A stretch of DNA of 55,209 nucleotides from Bacilli bacterium (GTDB lineage Bacteria > Bacillota_I > Bacilli_A > RFN20 > CAG-826): the NCBI GenBank assembly GCA_024409055.1, contig JAKSUL010000007.1:1-55209 (forward strand), read 5' to 3'. A model generated the notes under the pieces. It was not told the DNA's origin. It saw nothing but the letters and a program-made list of their open reading frames with translations, and did not search any database. The translations under genes and the position numbers were made by a program. Shown here piece by piece: positions 43,506 through 52,789 of this stretch; position 1 is the stretch's first letter, and the number at the start of each line of letters is the position of its first letter.

Positions 43506-45236
43506 ATGGAAAGAACAAATTACTGCGGAACCCTCCGCAAAGAAGACGCCGGCAAGAAAGTAGTGCTTCTTGGCTGGGTCTCCAATAAGAGAAACCTCGG
43601 CGCCATCATGTTCATCGACCTCCGCGATACCAGCGGAATCGTTCAGCTTACCGCTCCGGAAGCCGATAAAATCCCTGATGTCAGGAACGAATATGTAGTT
43701 CAGGCCTATGGCACCGTCAAGGTCAAAGACGTTCCGAACAAGAACATCCCGACCGGTGAAGTCGAAGTCGTCCTCGACAAGCTTGTTGTTATCAACAAAG
43801 CCGAAACGACCCCGTTCATCATCGCCGATAAGACCGACGCTCTCGAAGATACCCGTCTTCAATATCGTTATCTCGACATCAGAAGGCCGATTCTTCAGAA
43901 GAGGCTAAAACTCCGCGCCAAAGCGGTCCATTGCATCCACGAATATCTCGACGAAAACAACTTTGTTGAGGTCGAAACCCCGATGCTTGGCATCTCTAGC
44001 CCTGAAGGGGCTAAAGAATACCTTGTCCCGTCTAGAGTCCATCCAGGATGCTTCTACGCCCTCCCGCAGAGCCCGCAGCTTTATAAGCAACTTCTTATGA
44101 TCGGCGGAATGGAAAGGTATTACCAAATCGCCAGGTGCTTCCGTGACGAAGACCTCCGCGCCGATAGGCAACCAGACTTCACCCAGGTCGACATCGAAAT
44201 GTCCTTCATGGATCAAGATCAGGTCTTATCCATGGCCGAAGGACTATTGGCCAAGATATTCAAAGAATGCGTCGGATACGATGTTAAGCTCCCGCTTAGA
44301 AGAATGGCTTTCTGGGACGCCATGGACACCTATGGCTCTGATAAGCCGGATACCCGTTATGACCTCCATCTCGTCGATGTGACCAAAGTCATGAAGGAAA
44401 CATCCTTCGAGGGATTTAAAGGCGTTAACTATGTTAAAGCCATCCGTATCCCGCAGGGAACCGCCTATTTAAGCAGAAAGAAGCAAGATGAGATCAATCT
44501 CGACGCTCACAAGTTCGACCTTAAGTCTTATATGACCTTAAAATTCGAAAACGGGGCATTCACAGGCTCTTTCGCCAAGTTCTTGGATGAGAAGTCATCC
44601 GCCGAGCTCGTCGCCCTCATGGGCCTAGAAAACGGCGATGCCATGATGTTTAGCTCCCATAATGACCGCAGAAAGATCGACTTCGGCATGGGCGCTCTCC
44701 GCATCAAGGTCGCTAAAGACCTCAATCTCGTCAAAGAAGGAACTTACGACCTCCTTTGGGTCGTCGACTTCCCGATGTTCGACCCGATCGACGATAAACC
44801 GGGCCAATACGTCGCTGAGCACCATCCGTTCACTCGTCCTAGAGACGAGGACCTCCCAAAACTCGACAACGCCCCTGAAGAAGTCTTGGCTTACGCTTAT
44901 GACATCATCATCAATGGCTACGAAGCCGGTGGTGGAACCCTTAGAATCTATGACCATGATATCCAGTGGAAGATCTTCAAGCTTCTCGGACTTACCGACG
45001 AAGATGTCAACAGAAAGTTCGGCTGGTTCATTGACGCCTTCAAGTATGGAGCTCCGCCACATGGCGGTTTGGCCTTCGGCTTAGATAGGCTCGCCATGAT
45101 CCTCGGTGGAACCGATAACATCCGTGATGTCATCGCCTTCCCGAAGAATCTCCAAGCCAGCGATCCGATGTCGAAAGCCCCGGGCGAAGTCACGCAAGAA
45201 CAGCTTGATGCCGTCCACGTCAAAGTGGTTGACTAA
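43506..45236 (+). CDS. aspS: Aspartate-tRNA ligase
   Basis: The 576-residue bacterial-type AspRS has an N-terminal OB anticodon-binding domain (GWVSNKRNLGAIMFIDLRD), motif 2 (CFRDEDLRADRQPDFTQ, about 214-230), the bacterial GAD insert and motif 3 (GLAFGLDRLAMIL, about 523-535). Whether it is discriminating or charges tRNA-Asn too cannot be judged here. It follows hisS after three bases, the usual pairing in Bacillota. Confidence 0.97.
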   Translation: MERTNYCGTLRKEDAGKKVVLLGWVSNKRNLGAIMFIDLRDTSGIVQLTAPEADKIPDVRNEYVVQAYGTVKVKDVPNKNIPTGEVEVVLDKLVVINKAETTPFIIADKTDALEDTRLQYRYLDIRRPILQKRLKLRAKAVHCIHEYLDENNFVEVETPMLGISSPEGAKEYLVPSRVHPGCFYALPQSPQLYKQLLMIGGMERYYQIARCFRDEDLRADRQPDFTQVDIEMSFMDQDQVLSMAEGLLAKIFKECVGYDVKLPLRRMAFWDAMDTYGSDKPDTRYDLHLVDVTKVMKETSFEGFKGVNYVKAIRIPQGTAYLSRKKQDEINLDAHKFDLKSYMTLKFENGAFTGSFAKFLDEKSSAELVALMGLENGDAMMFSSHNDRRKIDFGMGALRIKVAKDLNLVKEGTYDLLWVVDFPMFDPIDDKPGQYVAEHHPFTRPRDEDLPKLDNAPEEVLAYAYDIIINGYEAGGGTLRIYDHDIQWKIFKLLGLTDEDVNRKFGWFIDAFKYGAPPHGGLAFGLDRLAMILGGTDNIRDVIAFPKNLQASDPMSKAPGEVTQEQLDAVHVKVVD

Positions 45237-45286
45237 TACAGAGTATTAAAATAACCATAAAAATACTAAAAAAGGAGACTAATACA

Positions 45287-47272
45287 ATGAAAGCAAAAGA
45301 GCAGAAGGCCCTCGACAATCTTGCGGTGGCCGCCATCAGGTCGCTTGCGATCGACGAAATCAATAAAGCCAATTCCGGCCACCCTGGAATGGCTCTTGAC
45401 GCCGCTCCGATCGTCTACACCTTATTCAAGAACCACATCGTTAGCGATCCGAAGAATCCAGATTGGATCAACCGCGACCGCTTCGTTCTTAGCGCCGGTC
45501 ACGCTAGCAGCCTCTTATACGCGATGCTACACCTAACCGGATATGGCCTTACCATGGACGACCTTAAGTCCTTCCGCCAAATGGGGTCAAAGACCCCGGG
45601 CCATCCAGAATATGGATGGACAAAAGGAGTGGATGCGACTGCCGGCCCACTTGGCCAGGGCATCACTCAAGCCGTTGGTATGGCTATCGCCGAAGCCAGC
45701 GTCTCCGCTCAATACGAAAATGGAAAGAGTCTCCTTAACCATTACACATATTGCCTTTGCGGCGACGGCTGCTTAGAAGAAGGCGTCTCCCAAGAAGCCA
45801 TCTCCTTAGCCGGCCACATGCGCTTAAACAAACTTATCCTCATCTATGATGAGAACGGCTCGACTCTTGATGGACCGACCTCTAATTCCTTGTCCGAAAA
45901 CATGAAGTTGCGCTTCATGGCCAGCGAATGGAACGTCCTTGAAGTCAAAGACGGAAACGACCTCGCCGCGATCGATAAAGCTATCGCCAAGGCCAAAAAG
46001 TCCGTTTTGTTCCCGACCCTCATCATTGTCCACACCGTCATCGGTTATGGTTCCAAGAAGCAGGGCACCTCGAAAGTCCACGGGGCTCCTTTAGGAGCCG
46101 AAGATGGCGCCTACGCCAAGAAGGTCTACGGATATGAGTATCCGGAATTCACCGTTCCTAGCGAAGTTTATTCTCTCTTTGAGGAAACATTCGCCAAGCG
46201 CGGCGAAGAGGCTAGACAAGCCCATTTAGAGGCTCTAGAGGCCTATAAGGCTTCTAATCCCGAGGCCTATAAGAACTTCATGGCCGCCGCAAACGGAGAT
46301 TTGGCCGCTTATATCCCTGAACGCGGAACCTATCAAGAAGGCTATAGCGAGTCGACCAGAAACGATTCTGGAAAATACCTCGTTAAGCTCCATGCCTCTT
46401 GTCCGTTCGTTTTCGGTGGATCCGCCGACGTTGCCGCTTCAGTCATGACAAACATCCCGACCGATCCGAAATTCTCTTATGAGAATAGGGGCGGTAGAGA
46501 CGTCAACTGGGGTATCCGCGAATTTGCCATGGCAGGTGCCCAAAACGGCATTTTGCTCCATGGCGGTCTTAAGACCTATGTCGGATGCTTCCTCATCTTC
46601 AGCGATTACATGAAATCCGCCATCAGGATGAGCTGCCTTGAAAAGGTCCCGGCCATCTACCTCTTCAGCCACGACTCAATCGCCGTTGGCGAAGACGGAC
46701 CGACCCATGAGCCGATCGAACAGCTCGCTATGCTCCGTAGCATCCCTGGAATCGATGTCATCCGTCCGGCTGACGCTAGAGAAACCGAGGCCGCTTGGGA
46801 ACACGCTCTTTTAAGGAAAGACGGACCGACCGCCATCATCTTGTCCCGTCAAAAACTCCCGCTTTTATCCGCTTCTAGCGTCGAAAACGCCAGCAAAGGC
46901 GCTTATCTTGCTTCAAAAGCCGCCAAAAAAGCCCAGTACACAATCTTGGCTACCGGCTCTGAAGTTAGCTTAGCCATCCAAGTTCAAGCCATCTTGCTCG
47001 AAAAAGAAGTGGACGTCGAAGTCGTCTCCATGCCGAGCTGGGAAGTCTTCGAGGCTCAGGATGAAAAGTATAAGAAGGAAATCCTCCACCTCGCTAAAAA
47101 TAAGCGCATTTCTTTAGAAATGTTGAGCACGTTTGGCTGGGGCAAATATGCTGATATCAATATTGGCCTCGACGAATTCGGCGCCAGCGCTCCGGCCAAA
47201 GACGTCATCGCTCATTTCGGCTTTGACGCCAAGACGGTCGCCGAAAAAATCCTCAAAGCGGTGGAGAAATAA
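45287..47272 (+). CDS. tkt: Transketolase
   Basis: The 661-residue thiamine diphosphate enzyme has GHPGMALDAAPI (about 32-43), the TPP motif GDGCLEEGVSQEA (about 158) and the pyrimidine-domain segments DVNWGIREFAMA (about 404) and HDSIAVGEDGPTHEPIEQ (about 464). It exchanges two-carbon units in the pentose phosphate pathway. Length is standard. The ribosome site is AAAGGAGAC. Its 5' leader contains an inverted repeat AGTATT/AATACT. The stop overlaps the next start (TAATG). Confidence 0.97.
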   Translation: MKAKEQKALDNLAVAAIRSLAIDEINKANSGHPGMALDAAPIVYTLFKNHIVSDPKNPDWINRDRFVLSAGHASSLLYAMLHLTGYGLTMDDLKSFRQMGSKTPGHPEYGWTKGVDATAGPLGQGITQAVGMAIAEASVSAQYENGKSLLNHYTYCLCGDGCLEEGVSQEAISLAGHMRLNKLILIYDENGSTLDGPTSNSLSENMKLRFMASEWNVLEVKDGNDLAAIDKAIAKAKKSVLFPTLIIVHTVIGYGSKKQGTSKVHGAPLGAEDGAYAKKVYGYEYPEFTVPSEVYSLFEETFAKRGEEARQAHLEALEAYKASNPEAYKNFMAAANGDLAAYIPERGTYQEGYSESTRNDSGKYLVKLHASCPFVFGGSADVAASVMTNIPTDPKFSYENRGGRDVNWGIREFAMAGAQNGILLHGGLKTYVGCFLIFSDYMKSAIRMSCLEKVPAIYLFSHDSIAVGEDGPTHEPIEQLAMLRSIPGIDVIRPADARETEAAWEHALLRKDGPTAIILSRQKLPLLSASSVENASKGAYLASKAAKKAQYTILATGSEVSLAIQVQAILLEKEVDVEVVSMPSWEVFEAQDEKYKKEILHLAKNKRISLEMLSTFGWGKYADINIGLDEFGASAPAKDVIAHFGFDAKTVAEKILKAVEK

Positions 47273-47604
47273 TGGAATACGTCGCCGTTTACAATCCGCA
47301 GAAGTTAGGAAAGATCCGCGTTTCAAAGAAAACGATTGAATCGATCGTCTCTCACGCCGTCGGAGAAATCCAGGTTGCAAGCGTCGCTAAAAAAGGCGGA
47401 AACCCTTTCTATCTCTTCTCTCCGGTTCATGCTCACATCCATAAAAGTGGCAAAGTCGACATCTACCTCGAAGTCGAATTGTTAAAGGGCTGCCGCGTTA
47501 AAGACGCCGCCACCAAAGTCCAATCCAAGATTGCCGAAGAAATATCTCAGGCTTTCGACGGAATGCAGTTCGCCATTGCGGTAAAAGTCAAAAAGCTTGT
47601 GTAA
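47272..47604 (+). CDS. Asp23/YloU-family protein
   Basis: The 110-residue product matches the Asp23/Gls24 family: an N-terminal ISKKTIESI-like helix and strands with HIHKSGKVDIYLEVELLKGCRVKDAATKVQSKI in the middle. Family members in Bacillota are cytoplasmic and linked to the cell envelope or to stress; the precise role is unknown. The ATG overlaps the transketolase stop codon, so the two are coupled. A strong terminator follows. Confidence 0.85.
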   Translation: MEYVAVYNPQKLGKIRVSKKTIESIVSHAVGEIQVASVAKKGGNPFYLFSPVHAHIHKSGKVDIYLEVELLKGCRVKDAATKVQSKIAEEISQAFDGMQFAIAVKVKKLV

Positions 47605-47614
47605 AGCCAAATAG

Positions 47615-47642
47615 GAGAGTCCCTTTTAGGGGCTCTCTTTTT
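47615..47642 (+). terminator. Terminator after the tkt-Asp23 operon
   Basis: GAGAGTCCC and GGGGCTCTC form a 9-bp stem with one G-T pair and a TTTTA loop, followed by TTTTTCT. The rest of 47643-47801 has no gene; a weak promoter (TTAACT at 47738-47743, TAAGAT at 47762-47767) and a small GGCTT/AAGCC hairpin are the only features before nusB. Confidence 0.9.
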
Positions 47643-47801
47643 CTATTGCACAGAAAGAAGCCGACATAAAAGCGACTTTTTGTCAAAAGGAGGGTCGATC
47701 CAAGGGATAAGGAAAACGCTAACAAAGGCTCTTTTCTTTAACTCTATTGCTGTAACTATGTTAAGATACTCAAGGCTTAGGAAGCCAAACCCTGATCTTT
47801 T

Positions 47802-48248
47802 ATGGAAAACGTTAACGAAAACAGAAACCAGCCGACCGAAGGCAGCCGCAATCAAAATCAAAAGATTGCCCTTACGGCTTTATACGATGTTTTGATTTAT
47901 CGCGAGATGAATCATCCTATTGACGTTGAATCCATCGTCAGCGGTTTGACCGAGCTTCCATACGAAGAAAGCGATTATTTCATCAAAGCGGTGGTGGTCA
48001 ACGCCATTAAGCATCTCGATGAAGCTATCGCCGATCTTTCTTCCCATATGACCGGTTGGGTTTTCTCTCGCCGCGATATGGTCGAACAGGCTATCCTCCT
48101 TCTAGCCTATACCCATTTCTACTATGTAGAACCAGATGTCGACAAAGGAGTCGTCATCGACATCGCCATCCGTTTCAGCAAAGTTTACGAATACGGCAAC
48201 AACTACAAGTTCGTCAACGCCGTCCTCGATAAAACACTTCAAAGATGA
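47802..48248 (+). CDS. nusB: Transcription antitermination factor NusB
   Basis: The 148-residue all-helical protein matches NusB, with ALTALYDVLIYREM near the N-terminus, HMTGWVFSRRDMVEQAILLLAYTHF in the middle and the conserved AIRFSKVYEYGNNYKFVNAVLDK near the end. It binds boxA in rRNA operons with NusE. The gene overlaps xseA (ATGA), the usual gene order. No clear ribosome site precedes the ATG. Confidence 0.93.
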   Translation: MENVNENRNQPTEGSRNQNQKIALTALYDVLIYREMNHPIDVESIVSGLTELPYEESDYFIKAVVVNAIKHLDEAIADLSSHMTGWVFSRRDMVEQAILLLAYTHFYYVEPDVDKGVVIDIAIRFSKVYEYGNNYKFVNAVLDKTLQR

Positions 48249-49462
48249 ACGATAAAACCACCTATTTATCCGTTTCGGCCTTAAATGATATTTTGAAAGC
48301 GAAGCTCGAGAGCGATCCCGAGCTTTTTTCCATTCACCTTAAAGGTGAGATAAGCGGTTTTAAGATCAATCAGTTCTCTGGCCACGCGTATTTCAACCTG
48401 AAAGACAGCAAATCGGTCATATCGGGCATCATGTGGTCCAACACGGTCGCTAGATTAAGATTCGCTCCGAAAGACGGAGACGAAGTGGTGGTCACCGGAA
48501 GAATCAACGTTTATTCGCCTTCTGGCAAGTATTCCATCGTGTGCTCCACTATGGAATTGGCGGGTCAAGGAGACGCGCTTCTTAAACTTCAAATGCTAGC
48601 CAAGAAGCTACAAGCCGAAGGCTTATTCGATGAATCGAGAAAAAGAAGTCTCCCTCGTTTCCCCAAAACTGTCGGCTTAATAACCGCGAAAGGAAGTGCC
48701 GCCATCAAAGATATGGTGGTCAACATCGAAAACAGGTGGCCGTTATGCGAGATCTATGTCTTCCCGAGTTCAGTCCAAGGCAGCGAGGCTCCAAAAGAAC
48801 TCCTTGAGGCCGTAAATAAAGCCGCGTCTTACCCTCTTGATGTCCTCATAATCGGAAGAGGCGGCGGGAGCAGCGAAGACCTTTGGGCCTTCAATGACGA
48901 AGCCTTGGTAAGGGCTCTTGCTAAAAGCAAGTGTCCAACGATATCTGCAGTTGGCCATGAGATTGATGTGACGCTGACAGACTATGTAGCCGATAAAAGA
49001 GTCTCAACCCCAACCGGAGCGGCTATAGCGGCGGTTCCGGACAAAAACGAGATTTACCAAAGGATCGACGACCGTGCAACCCGCCTAGAAAACGCCATAA
49101 ACGTCATTCTGGAGCGTTTCCGTCAAAAGTTGGAGGACTTATCCACCCGACCCTTCTTCGTTAATCCTAAGGCCATTTATAGCGATAAGCTTGAAGACTT
49201 AAGGGAGATGAAGGAGAGATTGGATGTTTCCTTCGATGCCAAATTCAAGATGACGAAAGAATCCCTTTCTTACAGAAAGAAACATCTAAACGCTTTGTCT
49301 CCATACGGAGTCCTTAGCCGTGGCTACTCGATAACGAGTGACGAAAACGGCAATATTGTAAAATCTGTCGAAGACGTCAAAGACGGCTCAAATATCAAAA
49401 CGACCTTAAGCGATGGTATAATCGTGTCCAAAGTCGAGAAAAAGGAGAAGAACAATGGCTGA
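48245..49462 (+). CDS. xseA: Exodeoxyribonuclease VII large subunit
   Basis: The 405-residue protein starts with the OB fold (YLSVSALNDILK, GEISGFK...GHAYFNLKD) and has the catalytic-domain motifs VGLITAKGSAAIKD (about 140-153), IGRGGGSSEDLWAFNDE (about 202) and AVGHEIDVTLTDYVADKRVSTPTGAA (about 237-262). It is slightly shorter than the 440-450 common in Bacilli. It degrades single-stranded DNA together with XseB. It overlaps nusB by ATGA and xseB by eight bases. Confidence 0.97.
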   Translation: MNDKTTYLSVSALNDILKAKLESDPELFSIHLKGEISGFKINQFSGHAYFNLKDSKSVISGIMWSNTVARLRFAPKDGDEVVVTGRINVYSPSGKYSIVCSTMELAGQGDALLKLQMLAKKLQAEGLFDESRKRSLPRFPKTVGLITAKGSAAIKDMVVNIENRWPLCEIYVFPSSVQGSEAPKELLEAVNKAASYPLDVLIIGRGGGSSEDLWAFNDEALVRALAKSKCPTISAVGHEIDVTLTDYVADKRVSTPTGAAIAAVPDKNEIYQRIDDRATRLENAINVILERFRQKLEDLSTRPFFVNPKAIYSDKLEDLREMKERLDVSFDAKFKMTKESLSYRKKHLNALSPYGVLSRGYSITSDENGNIVKSVEDVKDGSNIKTTLSDGIIVSKVEKKEKNNG

Positions 49463-49658
49463 AAAAGATAATAGTTTCGAAACGAAACTCCAGAGACTCG
49501 ACGAAATCGTCGATCAAATCGAGAACGAAACTCTTCCGTTGGAGAAGTCTATTGCCTTGTATGAAGAAGGGCAGAAGCTTATCAAAGAGCTTGAGAAAGA
49601 GTTGAAAGACGCTGAAGAGAAGATTGGTAAATTTAAGGACACCTCTTTAGAGAAATAA
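49455..49658 (+). CDS. xseB: Exodeoxyribonuclease VII small subunit
   Basis: The 67-residue helical protein has the family core FETKLQRLDEIVDQIEN and LPLEKSIALYEEGQKLIKELE. It assembles in several copies on XseA. The ATG lies inside the end of xseA, with AAAGGAG upstream. Confidence 0.95.
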   Translation: MAEKDNSFETKLQRLDEIVDQIENETLPLEKSIALYEEGQKLIKELEKELKDAEEKIGKFKDTSLEK

Positions 49659-49690
49659 CTAATATAGTTGAAAATTAGTAGATATTTAGA

Positions 49691-51556
49691 ATGAAGAAAA
49701 AACCTCAGCGCATTAACATAAAGGCCATCGAAGGCCCTGATTTTGTAAAAAACCTCTCGCCGGCAGAGACCGATCTTTTGTGCGCCGATATAAGAAAAGA
49801 GCTTATTCGCGTCACTTCATTATATGGAGGGCATCTTTCCAGCAATCTCGGCGCAGTGGAACTCACTGTCGCGATTCATAAATCCTTTTCTTTCCCGAAA
49901 GACAAACTCATCTTTGATGTGGGGCATCAGTGCTACACGCACAAGATATTAACCGGTAGAAGTCTCGAAAATCTCAACTCCAAAGGAGGGATTTCCGGAT
50001 TTCAAAAAATGAAAGAATCCGAATATGACTGCTATGAGTCCGGTCATAGTTCCAATTCCTTAAGTGCGGCAGAGGCTTTTGCCATTAAAAGAGATGCGCT
50101 GAAAGAAAATTACAATGTAATCGCTCTTATTGGCGATGGATCGATCGTGAACGGTCTTTCGTTTGAGGCCCTCAACGATATTTCTTCGAGAAATCACAAA
50201 GTGATCATCATCCTAAACGACAACGACATGTCGATATCTAGACCTGTAGGAGGGATGGGAAACTTCTTCCGCTCCCTCGCTTTAAGCAAAGGCTACAACA
50301 ACTTTAAAACGAAGGCCAAAATCCGCAGCACCAAAAGCAAAATAAGCCGCGGATTCTACAAATTCGGTTCATCGATCAAGAATTGGATAAAATCCAAGCT
50401 TATCCCCTCGACCATGTTCGAAGATATGGGTTTTGCTTATATAGGCGTGGTGGACGGTCACGACATAAAAGATCTTTGCAAAGCATTCGAAAAAGCGAAG
50501 AAGAGTTCCAAGTCTGTTGTCGTCCATGTTCACACCAAAAAGGGAAAAGGCTTTGCCTTAGCCGAAAATGATACCAACGGATATTGGCATGGAGTGGCTC
50601 CGTTCAACATTGAAACAGGCGAACCTCTCGATAAACATGAAGATTCCATCACCTGGAGTCATTTGATGAGCGACTTCGTTACGGATTCCATGGAAAACCG
50701 CGAAGACATCTATTGCGTGGTTCCCGCCATGGTGAAGGGTAGTGAATTGGATGAGTGTTTCTCCAAATTCCCGGAAAGGACGATGGATGTCGGCATAGCC
50801 GAAGAACACGCATTGACTCTCAGCGGAGCTTTGTCCGTCAATGGATATCACCCAGTCGTCGCAGTCTATTCGACCTTCTTACAGAGGGCTTTCGATGAAC
50901 TCTCACATGATTGCGCGAGGATGAAAGCCGACATGACGATCCTCGTCGACAGGGCTGGCCTTATCGGAAAATATGGCGAAACTCACCAGGGCATCTTTGA
51001 TGAAGCTTTCCTTAAAGCGGTGCCGGGGGTGATTCTCACGATGCCCTCTAACGCCGAAGAGGCAAAAGCGCTTTATGAGCAATCGCTTGAGAAGGGGCGT
51101 GGCATCTTCTGCATCCGTTTCCCGAGAGACTATCTCAAAAAGGGCGAAATAAAGCCCGCGAGTTTGGAGTTCGGTAAATGGCTCAAGATTCGCGAAGAAA
51201 CGTCTAAAAAGGCCGTTTGCGTGTCATTTGGACCCCATATCCGTCATCTCGAGGCCTTAGCGAAAGAAGAAAATGCCGATTTCGCCATCTATAACGCTTT
51301 ATACCTAAGCTCGATGGACGAAAAAGCGGTGGAAGACATCGCCGAATTTGAAAACATAGTCATTTATGACCCGTACGGAATCAAGGAAGGCTTTGCCCAA
51401 AGCTTGATGTCCGCTTTAGCGGAACGCGGATATAGCGGCAAGATCCACGTGAGAACTGTTCCTAACGCTTTCGTTCAACATGCAAGCATCACCGAGCAGG
51501 AAGAGGAATACGGCTTAAGACCGTCTCAGGTATTTGACTTAGTCAAATCTCTATAA
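49691..51556 (+). CDS. dxs: 1-deoxy-D-xylulose-5-phosphate synthase
   Basis: The 621-residue thiamine diphosphate enzyme has HLSSNLGAVELTVAIH (about 38-53), FDVGHQCYTHKIL (about 76), the TPP motif GDGSIVNGLSFEALND (about 151) and DRAGLIGKYGETHQGIFDE (about 416-434). It makes the first intermediate of the MEP isoprenoid pathway and a precursor of thiamine and pyridoxal. Following nusB-xseA-xseB is typical, although ispA is absent here. The ATG has no clear ribosome site; an inverted repeat ACTAAT/ATTAGT lies at about 49658-49679 just upstream. Confidence 0.97.
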   Translation: MKKKPQRINIKAIEGPDFVKNLSPAETDLLCADIRKELIRVTSLYGGHLSSNLGAVELTVAIHKSFSFPKDKLIFDVGHQCYTHKILTGRSLENLNSKGGISGFQKMKESEYDCYESGHSSNSLSAAEAFAIKRDALKENYNVIALIGDGSIVNGLSFEALNDISSRNHKVIIILNDNDMSISRPVGGMGNFFRSLALSKGYNNFKTKAKIRSTKSKISRGFYKFGSSIKNWIKSKLIPSTMFEDMGFAYIGVVDGHDIKDLCKAFEKAKKSSKSVVVHVHTKKGKGFALAENDTNGYWHGVAPFNIETGEPLDKHEDSITWSHLMSDFVTDSMENREDIYCVVPAMVKGSELDECFSKFPERTMDVGIAEEHALTLSGALSVNGYHPVVAVYSTFLQRAFDELSHDCARMKADMTILVDRAGLIGKYGETHQGIFDEAFLKAVPGVILTMPSNAEEAKALYEQSLEKGRGIFCIRFPRDYLKKGEIKPASLEFGKWLKIREETSKKAVCVSFGPHIRHLEALAKEENADFAIYNALYLSSMDEKAVEDIAEFENIVIYDPYGIKEGFAQSLMSALAERGYSGKIHVRTVPNAFVQHASITEQEEEYGLRPSQVFDLVKSL

Positions 51557-51563
51557 TATTTAG

Positions 51564-51592
51564 TTAACATAATTTGAAGCGTCCAGTAAAAT
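51564..51592 (+). promoter_or_regulatory. Promoter of dinB-xerD, leaderless type
   Basis: TTAACA (51564-51569) and TAAAAT (51587-51592) are exactly 17 bases apart, and the -10 box ends six bases before the dinB ATG at 51599. Transcription should start at or next to the start codon. No ribosome site is present. Confidence 0.75.
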
Positions 51593-51598
51593 GTAGGC

Positions 51599-52789
51599 AT
51601 GAGTAAAATCATCGCTCACATCGACTTGGACGCTTTTTTCGCGACTTGCGAAGAAATACGCGACCCCAGTTTAATCGGAAAACCGGTTCTTATCGGCCAT
51701 ACCGGCAGAAGCGGGATTGTTTCAACGTGTTCTTATGCCGCTAGGAAATATGGCTGCCATTCTGGCCAGCCGATGTTCCAGGCTTTGCAAAAATGCCCTC
51801 AGGCAATCGTGATCCGCGGCGATCGCGACTATTACTCGATGATGAGCCACAGCTTCTTCGGCTTTATCCACGGATACTCGAAGTATGTTGAAGGCGCATC
51901 TATAGATGAGTGCTACGTCGATATGACGGACGCCCTCAGGAACGTCGATGATCCGGAAGCTTATTTCAGGACGATGCAGAAAGCTTTGCTTGAAAGCACC
52001 GGCTTAAAGATGTCTATCGGAGTTGCGCCGACTCGTTTCTTGGCTAAGATGGCTAGCGACATGCAAAAGCCTTTAGGCTTAACGATCTTAAGGAAGAAAG
52101 ACATCTCCACGATGCTTTATCCTCTTCCGATCGAAAAGTTCTGGGGAATAGGCAAAAAGACTTCTCCTAAACTCAGGAAGATGGGGATTGAGACAATAGG
52201 AGATTTGGCCAAGAGACTAAACGAAGACGATCCAATCCTTAAGGATTCGCTTGGAAAATTCTACGAAACGATAAAAGAATGGGTCAACGGCGGTGGTAGC
52301 GATGAGATCGATTTATCCACCTGGGATCCCAAAAGCGTGTCTCGCGGAGAAACGTTCTCGCATGACGCGGACTTGGAATCGGAAGTGGCTCCTTATATAA
52401 GGAAGCTAGCGAAAGAAGTCAGCGACGCTTTGAAACAAGATAAGAAAGTAGGCAACACAATTACTTTACAAGTAAAAGATACTAATTTCCGACTATATTC
52501 CAAGTCGGTAACAATTAAAGATTCGACAGATGATTCCGATGTGATCGCCTCTAGATGCATCGATTTATACCGTGAGAATTACATTGGAAAGATGCTTCGT
52601 TTTGTTTCGGTTGGAATCTCGAAATTAACAAACCCGGTCAGGCAAAACGTGCAGATGACTTTCTGGAATTATCAGGATTTCGAGGAAAAAGACCAAACGA
52701 AGCTCCTTATCGAAGAACTGAATAGAAAAGCCGATAAGCCTCTCTTTAAGAGAGGGTCTCAGGCCGAAAGCGGGAGGAAGAAGAAATGA
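51599..52789 (+). CDS. dinB: DNA polymerase IV (Y family)
   Basis: The 396-residue protein has the Y-family catalytic motifs HIDLDAFFATCEE (about 7-19), SIDECYVDMT (about 102) and SIGVAPTRFLAKMASDMQKPLG (about 141-162), a helix-hairpin-helix GIGKKTSPKLRKMGI, and the little-finger domain. A C-terminal KPLFKRG might be a weak sliding-clamp site. It bypasses DNA lesions. No ribosome site precedes it. It overlaps the recombinase gene by ATGA. No SOS (LexA) box of the Bacillus type is evident in the promoter. Confidence 0.96.
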   Translation: MSKIIAHIDLDAFFATCEEIRDPSLIGKPVLIGHTGRSGIVSTCSYAARKYGCHSGQPMFQALQKCPQAIVIRGDRDYYSMMSHSFFGFIHGYSKYVEGASIDECYVDMTDALRNVDDPEAYFRTMQKALLESTGLKMSIGVAPTRFLAKMASDMQKPLGLTILRKKDISTMLYPLPIEKFWGIGKKTSPKLRKMGIETIGDLAKRLNEDDPILKDSLGKFYETIKEWVNGGGSDEIDLSTWDPKSVSRGETFSHDADLESEVAPYIRKLAKEVSDALKQDKKVGNTITLQVKDTNFRLYSKSVTIKDSTDDSDVIASRCIDLYRENYIGKMLRFVSVGISKLTNPVRQNVQMTFWNYQDFEEKDQTKLLIEELNRKADKPLFKRGSQAESGRKKK

